The notes under the pieces were generated by a model that searched no databases, had not been told where the DNA came from, and saw nothing but the letters and a program-made list of their open reading frames with translations. A stretch of DNA of 33,044 bases from Opitutia bacterium (lineage in GTDB: Bacteria > Verrucomicrobiota > Verrucomicrobiia > Opitutales > UBA2995): the NCBI GenBank assembly GCA_014529615.1, contig JAABVD010000003.1, positions 1-33,044 of the forward strand, given 5' to 3'. The translations under genes were made by a program, and so were the position numbers. Below are positions 8,911-16,615 of this stretch, piece after piece. Every line of letters starts with the position of its first letter. Position 1 is the first letter of the stretch.

Positions 8911-9891
8911 ATGCCAATGAATCCTCAAGAATTGAAAAAACGGATACGGGGTCCCGTGCACCTCTCCATGACGCCCTTCGATGAAAATGAAGCGCTTGAT
9001 GAAAAGGCGCTGCGACACAACGTTCGCCACGCCGTTGAGAATATGCAGGGTGAAGGTGTTTTTCTTGTAAACGGAAGCACTGGCGAATTCTACGCAATGA
9101 ATGATGACGAATGCAGAAGAACAACTGAAATTGTCATCGAAGAAGTGAATGGCCGCCTTCCCGTTATAGTCGGAACAGCCCGTGCCGGAACCAGATACAC
9201 GATCGAAATGAGCAAACACGCGGAGGCAGCCGGTGCAGACGGCATCATGGTGGTTTCTCCGTATTATCATATTTGCAGCGGCGAAGAATTGTGTCGGCAC
9301 TTCGAACAAATCGCCGCCAGTATCGATATCGGTATCATGGTCTACAACAACCCGACGACGAGCAAACTGTGGATACCTCCTGCTCTCATGGCGCGCCTCT
9401 CCAAGGTCGACAACATCATTGCCAACAAGGAAAACACCACCAACGCATTGGCGTTCTATGCCATGCAGAAGGCGCTCGATCCGGAAGACATGATCATGGT
9501 TTGCGGCCCAGGACAGATGCTCTTCCCGTTTGAGGTAATCTTCGATTGCCCGGCATTCGTGACTGAGCTTTGCAACTTTGCTCCAGAGATTCCATTGAAA
9601 TTCTCACGGGCAGCCGAGGCGAAAGACTTTGAAGAATTGAGAAGGCTCATGGACATGACAGCGCCTTATCATGAATTGATTTCAAAACTCGGTCAGGAAA
9701 AAGGACCATGCCCACATGTCCTCTCAGACTACATTGCTTCGAATGATACATTCACTTATCAGGCGGTATGCAAGGAAGCAATGAATGCCATTGGTCTTCC
9801 GGGCGGACGGATGAGATCTCCGATGTGCAACCTCAACGAGGCTGACAAAGAGCAGGTCAAGGATGTCCTTAAGAACTGGGGTGTTCTCTAG
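8911..9891 (+). CDS. DapA/NanA-family lyase (dihydrodipicolinate synthase superfamily)
   Basis: This 326-residue TIM-barrel class I aldolase has GSTGE at 55-59 for binding the alpha-keto acid carboxylate. Tyr145 in VYNNP is the proton shuttle, and Lys173 in ANKENTTN is the Schiff-base lysine. The family cleaves or forms pyruvate-derived aldols: N-acetylneuraminate lyase, 2-keto-3-deoxygluconate aldolase, or related dehydratases. Next to a sialidase-like propeller, an AGE epimerase and an SSS symporter, a role in nonulosonate (sialic-acid-like) breakdown is plausible. A 2-keto-3-deoxy sugar acid from an unsaturated uronate fits as well. The 140-nt gap before it is the largest inside module 1, and no strong ribosome-binding site is visible. 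I chose the first ATG (MPMNPQELKK); the second, two codons later, is also possible. Confidence 0.85.
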   Translation: MPMNPQELKKRIRGPVHLSMTPFDENEALDEKALRHNVRHAVENMQGEGVFLVNGSTGEFYAMNDDECRRTTEIVIEEVNGRLPVIVGTARAGTRYTIEMSKHAEAAGADGIMVVSPYYHICSGEELCRHFEQIAASIDIGIMVYNNPTTSKLWIPPALMARLSKVDNIIANKENTTNALAFYAMQKALDPEDMIMVCGPGQMLFPFEVIFDCPAFVTELCNFAPEIPLKFSRAAEAKDFEELRRLMDMTAPYHELISKLGQEKGPCPHVLSDYIASNDTFTYQAVCKEAMNAIGLPGGRMRSPMCNLNEADKEQVKDVLKNWGVL

Positions 9892-9948
9892 TTCGCAAGA
9901 TTACTTTTTGAATTTAAATAACCAAGTAAGTATCGGAAGATCAATGTT

Positions 9949-11430
9949 ATGGCCTTTATAGACTGGTGTGTTGTCCTTGCGTATGCGCTGGGAATGCTTG
10001 CCGTAGGCTGGTATTATGCAAGACGCACCAGTACCACCGATGACTACCTCCTGGGCGGCCGAAACATGTCGCCCTGGAAGGTAGGGCTCTCGCTCTTTGC
10101 CTCGCTTCTGAGCACGGTTACGTACCTGGGAATCCCGGGCGAGATGATCAAATACGGGCCCATGGCCCTGGCGCAGTTGGTCGCCCTTCCTTTTATCGCG
10201 TTGGTCGTCGGATGGTTCTTGATTCCCTACATCATGCGCCTGCGCGTCACCAGCGCCTACGAAATCCTGGAAACCAGACTCGGGCTGAGCGTTCGCATGA
10301 TGGGATCCTGCTTCTTCCTGATCCTGCGGCTATTCTGGATGTCGCTGGTGATATTCGCCACGGCGGACGTCGTGCTGGCGCCGGTTATGGGGCTGGATTC
10401 GTCCTCAGTGCCCTGGATTTGTGTTGTCCTAGGTGTGGTGACCGTGCTCTACACCTCGATGGGCGGCCTCCGGGCGGTCGTGCTGACCGATGTCATTCAA
10501 ACGGTCATTCTTCTGGGTGGCGCCATCCTGATAGTGATTCTCATATCGGTTGAGTTGGGAGGCGTGGATCCGTGGTGGCCAAACGAGTGGCCCGAGCACT
10601 GGCAGAAGCCAGTGTTCTGGTACGACCCTGCCGTGCGGTTCACTTTTGTTGGGGCGGCCCTTTCCTATTTTACCTGGTTTGTCTGCACCGCCGGATCCGA
10701 TCAAATGGCCATTCAAAGATACCTGGCTACACGGGACGCCAAGGCAGCGCGCCGAACCTTTATCACGGCTTTGTTGTGCAACCTGTTGCTCTGGCCCTTC
10801 CTGGCAGCTGTGGGCCTGACCATTCTGGCCTATTTCCAATTAAGGCCGGAAATGCTGGCTGCCGGACAGTCACCTCTGAATGACGCCGATAAGTTGCTCT
10901 CGATCTACATCGTAAAAGGATTGCCAAGGGGCATTAGCGGCATCGTCATCGCCGGCCTGCTGGCTGCCGCCATGTCCAGTCTCTCGTCGGGTTTGAATTC
11001 AGCCTGCTCAGTCATCACCTCCGACTTCTTTGACCGCTTGTCATCCAAGCAGAAAGGTTCCGAGGAAAGCCGCGTCCGGTTGGCCAAATACGTCTCCCTC
11101 GTTATTGGCGCAGTTGTGGTTTTGCTCGGCTCTTTGATCGGCCAGATCGAAGGTAACATCCTGGAACTCTGCTACAAGATCGGCACCCTTTTGGTCGCAC
11201 CGTTATTCCTTCTGTTTTTCCTGGCTATGTTTGTGCCCTGGTCCACCTCTTTCGGCACCCATGTTGCCGTCCTGTGCAGTGTCGCCATGGCGGTCGCCGT
11301 AGCCTATTTCAATATATTCGGGCTGACTTTTCAGTGGATGATGCCTGCCTCCTTCCTCACTGGAGCCACAGTCGGTGCTCTCGCCAGTCTGCTACCGGTA
11401 GGCGGCCAACAGAACAAGGACACCGTTTAA
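9949..11430 (+). CDS. SSS-family sodium/solute symporter 1
   Basis: This 493-residue, highly hydrophobic protein has about 13 membrane segments and the solute:sodium symporter layout. It starts IDWCVVLAYALGMLAVGWYYARR with YLLGGRNMSPW. An unwound first core helix follows (SLFASLLSTVTYLGIPGE), then VTSAYEILETRLG and MGGLRAVVLTDVIQ. The late AAAMSSLSSGLNSACSVITSDF segment supplies the serine-rich sodium site. It should carry a monomer (sugar, sialic acid or uronate) into the cytoplasm with sodium. It follows the lyase by 57 nt and precedes the sulfatase by 32 nt. It is a paralogue of the symporter at 24048-25556. The solute is unknown; sialic acid transporters are one branch of this family. Confidence 0.92.
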   Translation: MAFIDWCVVLAYALGMLAVGWYYARRTSTTDDYLLGGRNMSPWKVGLSLFASLLSTVTYLGIPGEMIKYGPMALAQLVALPFIALVVGWFLIPYIMRLRVTSAYEILETRLGLSVRMMGSCFFLILRLFWMSLVIFATADVVLAPVMGLDSSSVPWICVVLGVVTVLYTSMGGLRAVVLTDVIQTVILLGGAILIVILISVELGGVDPWWPNEWPEHWQKPVFWYDPAVRFTFVGAALSYFTWFVCTAGSDQMAIQRYLATRDAKAARRTFITALLCNLLLWPFLAAVGLTILAYFQLRPEMLAAGQSPLNDADKLLSIYIVKGLPRGISGIVIAGLLAAAMSSLSSGLNSACSVITSDFFDRLSSKQKGSEESRVRLAKYVSLVIGAVVVLLGSLIGQIEGNILELCYKIGTLLVAPLFLLFFLAMFVPWSTSFGTHVAVLCSVAMAVAVAYFNIFGLTFQWMMPASFLTGATVGALASLLPVGGQQNKDTV

Positions 11431-11462
11431 AACCTGCCTAACCTGTAGTTTAACTGGAAGCT

Positions 11463-13271
11463 ATGAGCATCAAACGGATACCAACACTCACAATGATTGC
11501 CGTCGCGGCGATTCTGTCGTTTGTCAAAGCGGCGACGGCTGATAATCGACCCAATGTGGTTTTAATCCTCACCGACGACCAGGGTTATGGCGACCTGAGC
11601 TGCCACGGCAATCCGGTATTGAAGACCCCGCACCTCGATGAGCTTTACCAGGAGTCGGTCCGCCTGACCGACTACCATGTGGCCCCAACCTGCACGCCCA
11701 CCCGCGCGGCGCTGATGACCGGTCATTGGCCCAACCGCACGGGAGCCTGGCACACCACCTTCGGCCGCTCACTGCTGCGGGAGGACGCGGTCACCTTGGG
11801 CCAGGTCTTTCAGGAGGCCGGCTACGCCACCGGCATGTTTGGCAAGTGGCACCTGGGCGACAACTATCCTTACCGCCCGGAAGATCGCGGCTTCGAGGAG
11901 GTGCTTCGCCATGGCGGTGGCACCATCGCCGAAACGTCCGACTACTGGAACAACGCTTACTTCGACGATACCTACTTTCACAATGGGAAGCCCGAACCGA
12001 CTGAGGGTTACTGCACCGACGTCTGGTTCGACTACGCCCAGCGCTTTATCAAGTCCCAGATAAAAGCCGGCAGGCGCTTCCTCGCATACATCTCCACCAA
12101 CGCTCCGCATTGGCCCATGCATGCCCCTCAGGAATTCGCGGATCCTTACGAAAAGGATTACGGTGTCTATGTCGGTCACTTCCTCGGCATGATCGCCAAC
12201 ATCGATTACAACGTCGGCCGATTCCGCAGCTTTCTCGAGGAAGAAGGACTGACGGACAATACGATCTTCATTTTTACCACCGACAACGGCACCAAGACAG
12301 GGGACAAAATCTTCAACGCCGGCATGCGTGGCCGAAAGACCAGCGAGTATGACGGAGGGCATCGAGTCCCATTCTTTATCCATTGGCCTGAAGGAGGACT
12401 CACCGGCGGCCGGGATGTTGAACCAATCACCGCCCACGTCGACCTGTTTCCCACCCTGATCGATTTATGCGAGATCGCTCCACCCAAAGGCGTTAACTTC
12501 GACGGCCGCAGCATTCGCCCCTTACTGGAGGGTAAGGCCCGTTTGGCCGACGGCACCTGGCCAGACCGGATCCTGATCACCGACTCTCAACGGGTAATCG
12601 ATCCGGTCAAATGGCAGAAGAGTTCCGTCATGACCAACCGATGGCGACTGGTAAACGGCAAGGAACTCTACGACATGAAGCAGGACCCGGGACAGACGAA
12701 CAACGTGGCGGATGCGCATCCCAAAGTAATGGCCCGGCTCAGAGCTTTCTACGATGACTGGTGGGCCGAACTGAAACCCACTTTCAAAAATATTCCTGCG
12801 ATCCATCTGGGCCACCCTGCCGAAAATCCAACCCTGCTGACCAGCCATGATTGGATGGTCGAGGACACCAGGGTCAAGATCCCCTGGAACCAAGCCTTCG
12901 TACGTGAGGCCATGGACAATCCGGCGGTGATCGGCGACTGGAATGTCAAAGTGGTCGAGGCCGGCGACTACGAAATCCGTTTGCGCCGTTGGCCCGTGGA
13001 AGCCGATACAGCGATCGACGCCCCGCTTCCTCCCGGAAATGATGTACCCGGCGAGATTCCCTTCCGTGCAAGTCCCGGGAACGCCGTTCCAGCCGTCAAG
13101 GCCACGGTTCGGATCGGCGACTTAAACCTTGATGCGCCAGTCAAGCCAGGGGGCAAGGAAGTCGTGTTTAATGTGAACCTTCCTGCTGGAAGAACAAAAA
13201 TGTCTACATTTTTCACTACAAACGAAGGTATGAAGGTCGGGGCATTTTACGCATACGTCAGAAGGAAGTGA
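11463..13271 (+). CDS. Secreted sulfatase (arylsulfatase-type, S1 family), with C-terminal extension
   Basis: This 602-residue protein has a signal peptide (cleavage near residue 26). D38 and D39 in TDDQGYGD bind calcium. The C77-T-P-T-R81 motif is one in which Cys is oxidised to formylglycine by the maturase, and GKWHLGD and FTTDNGT complete the active site. The family hydrolyses sulfate esters on glycans in the periplasm or outside the cell. Residues about 450-602 form an extra C-terminal domain ending in VGAFYAYVRRK, as in many planctomycete and verrucomicrobial arylsulfatases. Sampled lines are markedly GC-rich (one at 11701 is about 70%) against about 48% in the next sulfatase, suggesting separate histories. 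It is 32 nt after the symporter and 29 nt before the interrupted sulfatase. The sulfate position cannot be predicted by eye. Confidence 0.9.
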   Translation: MSIKRIPTLTMIAVAAILSFVKAATADNRPNVVLILTDDQGYGDLSCHGNPVLKTPHLDELYQESVRLTDYHVAPTCTPTRAALMTGHWPNRTGAWHTTFGRSLLREDAVTLGQVFQEAGYATGMFGKWHLGDNYPYRPEDRGFEEVLRHGGGTIAETSDYWNNAYFDDTYFHNGKPEPTEGYCTDVWFDYAQRFIKSQIKAGRRFLAYISTNAPHWPMHAPQEFADPYEKDYGVYVGHFLGMIANIDYNVGRFRSFLEEEGLTDNTIFIFTTDNGTKTGDKIFNAGMRGRKTSEYDGGHRVPFFIHWPEGGLTGGRDVEPITAHVDLFPTLIDLCEIAPPKGVNFDGRSIRPLLEGKARLADGTWPDRILITDSQRVIDPVKWQKSSVMTNRWRLVNGKELYDMKQDPGQTNNVADAHPKVMARLRAFYDDWWAELKPTFKNIPAIHLGHPAENPTLLTSHDWMVEDTRVKIPWNQAFVREAMDNPAVIGDWNVKVVEAGDYEIRLRRWPVEADTAIDAPLPPGNDVPGEIPFRASPGNAVPAVKATVRIGDLNLDAPVKPGGKEVVFNVNLPAGRTKMSTFFTTNEGMKVGAFYAYVRRK

Positions 13272-13300
13272 AACCTGAAAGTATTGGAGAGTAACTACAA

Positions 13301-14794
13301 ATGTTATCAGAGAAAAAATTAACGCTTGCTTTGCTGACTGTTCTTGCCGGTACAGGTATCCTTTCAGCCCGGTCAACTCCGAATATAGTCGTTATACTGG
13401 CAGATGATTTCGGTTATGGCAGTGTCAACTGCTACGGAGCGCCGGTGTCAATGATCCGTACGCCAAACATGAATTAATTGGCAAAAGAGGGGATGCGGTT
13501 TACCGATGCCAATACGCCTTGTTCTGTCTGTACGCCGACCCGGTACGCCTTGTTGACAGGGCGCTATGCCTGGCGGGGTAGGCTGAAATATGGAGTATTG
13601 AATCAGCGCGACGGGGGAATGCTGATTGAAAAGGGTATCTTCACGCTTCCCGCTTACCTCAAGCAAAAGGGATACACGACAGCGCACATTGGGAAATGGC
13701 ATTTAGGATATACTTATCAGGATGATTTCACTAACTATGCATCTGCCCCTCTTGAGCCAGGGCCGCGAGCCATTGGATTCGACTACCATTTCGGGATTCC
13801 AAATAATCTTGGCAGCGCAGCAAAAGTGTACATCGAAAATGAAACTATATGGGGTCTCCGTTCAACGATGGTTTCGCCTTACGGAAAAAGCTATTACAGC
13901 GGTGAACCCTACCATGGGTACAATGCTCCCCAACGCGTGACAAAAAACGTTGCCAGTGATCTGAACAAACGGGCACGGGAATGGATTTTCAAGACTGTCC
14001 GAGAGAAACCCGACAACCCCTTTTTTCTATATTTTGCCCCAGCGGCTATTCATAATCCGGTATCCCCATCAGAGGAGTTCCGGGGAACAAGTGGTTGTGG
14101 TGCCTATGGCGATTTCATTCAGGATCTTGATAATTCGGTTGGAGAAATTCTTGACGCCCTGGCATATTCCGGAGTGCTGGACGATACCATCGTGATTTTT
14201 TCGAGTGATAATGGTGGAAGTATTGGATACCGGGAGGAGAGGCAGGCCCGTGCGATGGGGTTCATCAACAATGGAATATTCCGCGAGGACAAGCGAACAA
14301 TCTGGGAGGGCGGATTACGGGTTCCGTTCATGGTGCGTTGGCCTGGACATATCAAGGCAGGCAGCGTGTCTGACCGGATGATCAATGTGGTTGATATTTT
14401 CGCCGCCCTTCAAGACCTGATTGGTGGGGAAGTGCTTCCTCCACAAGAAGCAGGCGCAGACAGTTTTTCTTTCTTCGATGAACTTGTCGGTAAACGGAAC
14501 GAAGACTTGGCTCGGCCGCATATGGTGGCGAATAATATGGAAGGGGTAATGGCCATAAGGATGGGCCCCTGGAAGTATATTGAGGGAGTTCCAGCCAAAC
14601 CCTTGGAAGGGAAATTTGGGAAGGCCGTTCAACGGCAGATGAATCCCCAGCTATACAACCTGGAAGAGGATATCCAGGAAAGTATCAACCGCATAAAGGA
14701 TTATCCGGAAATACATGAATCGCTGCAAGCTGCCTTGGATGAAATCCGGTCAGCCCGATCTGAGCGGGCAAGTGTGAGTCGTGAGCGTGAGTGA
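13301..14794 (+). pseudogene. Sulfatase interrupted by a single in-frame stop
   Basis: An ATG at 13301 opens a frame with a signal peptide (MLSEKKLTLALLTVLAG...), then NIVVILADDFGYG containing the metal-binding D35 and D36. Codon 59 is TAA (13475-13477), where a relative would have a residue such as Gln or Asp in the TPNM..LAKEGM stretch. The same frame then runs unbroken for 438 codons with CSVCTPTR (formylglycine Cys), GKWHLGY, SSDNGGS and GLRVPFMVRWPG, to a TGA at 14792-14794. Together it would be a normal secreted sulfatase of about 497 residues. Restart at the TTG just after the stop would lose the signal and two calcium ligands, so that product should be inactive. The lesion is one substitution, so the loss is recent, suppressible, or a sequence error. 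Confidence 0.85.
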
Positions 14795-14832
14795 TTCCCT
14801 ATACCCTGCACTTTTCAATAGCCCATCCTTAG

Positions 14833-15093
14833 GCACGATCGTTTAAGGCCTACGAGAAGATTTGGCACAGATCGGGATCAATCCCCATACTCCACCCTAA
14901 CACGACCGCATCAAACTCGCCGGTGTTCACAAAGTCTTTGAGAAAGTACAGCGACCTGGCGGTCCTGCCGGACGGATCTATTCTTTGCTTTTATGAAAGC
15001 GGAGTGGATCCTCCCAAAATAAATCGCAATCGCGACTGGGCCTACGCCAACCTCACACTGGCGCATTTCAACCTCGAGTGGCTGACCAAGTAG
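14833..15093 (+). pseudogene. 3' remnant of a different sialidase-like (BNR) gene
   Basis: From 14944 the frame reads KYSDLAVLPDGSILCFYESG and ends AYANLTLAHFNLEWLTK before TAG at 15091-15093. YSDLAVLPDG...YE and a FNLEWLT ending are characteristic of the last blade of GH33-like sialidases in planctomycetes and Verrucomicrobia. The frame is open upstream to a stop at 14830-14832, but that portion does not look like the family, and no start codon or earlier blades exist. It is therefore a deletion remnant. It differs from both propeller families in the window, so a third sialidase type once stood here. Confidence 0.75.
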
Positions 15094-15304
15094 TCCTAGC
15101 GAAGAGCAACAACCAGCAGAGTCATCCTTTTCATTGTAAAAACCAATAAAGAATTGAATTCCTTCCTAAACAGAAGCTCAGGCATTTTCATTTGCTTAAT
15201 CCTCAATTACTTTGTTCTCATGGGTACAACTGCAAAAACCAAAACGCAAATAGGATTAATTCTTTGGGATTAGCACAAAACATCCTTCCACAAAGTCGTT
15301 TCTC
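15094..15304. other. Intergenic region upstream of the GntR/LacI-type regulator
   Basis: No gene is seen. TGGGTA at 15221-15226 equals one arm of the palindrome upstream of TonB receptor 2, so it may be a half-site for autoregulation; a six-base match can also arise by chance. I could not define a convincing promoter. Confidence 0.35.
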
Positions 15305-16411
15305 ATGCCTTTGACGGTTGTTAGGATTTCCGTAATTGATCAGACAGCTGCTGTCATCAGAGATGCCATTCTTAATAATGAGTGGCGTCGTTGGCTCCCT
15401 GGCGAACGAAGACTGTCCAAAGACTTGGGGGTAGGTCGAAACAGCCTGAGAGCAGCTCTTAAGATCCTGGAAATGGAAGGGATGATTAAAATCATTCACA
15501 GACAAGGCGTTCAAATTATTGGGAATACCTCCAAGCGAACCACGAAGAAAAGTCATGTCGTTGGAGTCCTATCTCCCAGTCCCATCGAAACCGTGTATCC
15601 CAGAAAAATCCTCTATATTGACGCTTTGCGCGATCGATTGGCAAAAGACGGCTACATCCTGAAATACTATGATGGTAACCATTACTTTAAGACGGGATCC
15701 GAAAAGACTGTTCAACGATTAGTTGAACAGGAGCAGTGCGACTGTTGGATGCTGGTTGCATCTAACAAAGCCGTCCAAAATTGGTTCTCTTCAAACAACA
15801 TATCCTGCCTGATCGCTGGTTCCCGTCATCAGGGAATAGATTTGCCTTTTGTAGACGTTGATTATCAGGCGCTTTGTCGCCATGCCGTGGTAACTTTGCG
15901 ACGTTTGGGTCATAGGAACATTGTTTACTTAACACCTCCCCCGCTACTGGCTGGAGACGTTCGAAGTGAAACTGGCTTTCTCGAAGGCATTAATGAATGT
16001 TTTGGAGATAATCCAGAGGTGGGAAACATTGTGCATCTGGATCCCTCGGTTGATCACATAGAACACACGGTAAATCGACTCATGAAGCAGCGCTCCAGGC
16101 CCACTGCAATGCTCATTAACAATGCTTTCCAGTATTTGACGGTGTTCAGCGCACTCACCCAAAGGGGCTTGCGTGTCCCAAATGAAGTTTCCCTGATATG
16201 CCGGGGGTCAGAATATTTTCAACGCTACCTTAGGCCTACTCCTGCCCGATATGAGCAAAGTCCCTTCCTGTTTGCCGGAAAGTTGTACCGAAACATCAAG
16301 AAGCTAATCCACAATCCGTCGAAAAAGCCAAAACCCATTTTGTTGATCCCTGATTTCGTGGAAGGAGGCAGCATCTCACATCGCGAATTAGAACGATTGC
16401 AGACAAGATGA
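15305..16411 (+). CDS. GntR-type wHTH / LacI-type sensor transcriptional regulator
   Basis: This 368-residue protein carries a GntR winged helix-turn-helix at residues about 12-72 (IRDAILNNEWRRWLPGERRLSKDLGVGRNSLRAALKIL in segments, closing with IIHRQGVQI). A LacI/periplasmic-binding-protein-like sensor spans about 84-360 (HVVGVLSPSP, VDVDYQALCRHAVVTLRRLGHRNI, AMLINNAFQYLTVFSAL). This combination is common among carbohydrate regulators: a bound sugar would alter DNA binding. It is on the plus strand directly before module 2, 204 nt ahead of TonB receptor 2, whose promoter contains a clean palindrome. It is therefore the likely local regulator. The effector is unknown. Confidence 0.88.
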   Translation: MPLTVVRISVIDQTAAVIRDAILNNEWRRWLPGERRLSKDLGVGRNSLRAALKILEMEGMIKIIHRQGVQIIGNTSKRTTKKSHVVGVLSPSPIETVYPRKILYIDALRDRLAKDGYILKYYDGNHYFKTGSEKTVQRLVEQEQCDCWMLVASNKAVQNWFSSNNISCLIAGSRHQGIDLPFVDVDYQALCRHAVVTLRRLGHRNIVYLTPPPLLAGDVRSETGFLEGINECFGDNPEVGNIVHLDPSVDHIEHTVNRLMKQRSRPTAMLINNAFQYLTVFSALTQRGLRVPNEVSLICRGSEYFQRYLRPTPARYEQSPFLFAGKLYRNIKKLIHNPSKKPKPILLIPDFVEGGSISHRELERLQTR

Positions 16412-16554
16412 TGTAGACAATCCATCTTGGGAATTCCGATGGATAAAGGGAGCACGGTGAATAACTTCGCGCCGCTCGACTGGGAATCTGGTCCTATTTT
16501 AGGGGCAGGGTCCTGTTGTTGGAATGGTTGGTTCATAGTGAATAGGATCAGTAA

Positions 16555-16582
16555 TTGAAAATGGGTATTACCCAAATCGAAT
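16555..16582 (+). promoter_or_regulatory. Candidate promoter with palindromic operator for TonB receptor 2
   Basis: A perfect 13-bp palindrome TGGGTATTACCCA lies at 16562-16574. It sits between a -35-like TTGAAA (16555-16560, 5/6 to consensus) and a weak -10-like TCGAAT (16577-16582, 4/6) at 16-nt spacing. A dimeric repressor bound there would block RNA polymerase. The GntR/LacI-type regulator upstream is the obvious candidate. Confidence 0.45.
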
Positions 16583-16615
16583 CCTTAAAAAATCAACAAC
16601 CAACCGGAAAAAGAC

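Noticed and set aside
13478-14794. Internal TTG restart producing a functional shorter sulfatase
   Set aside because: The product would lack the signal peptide and two calcium-binding aspartates, and no ribosome-binding site precedes the TTG.
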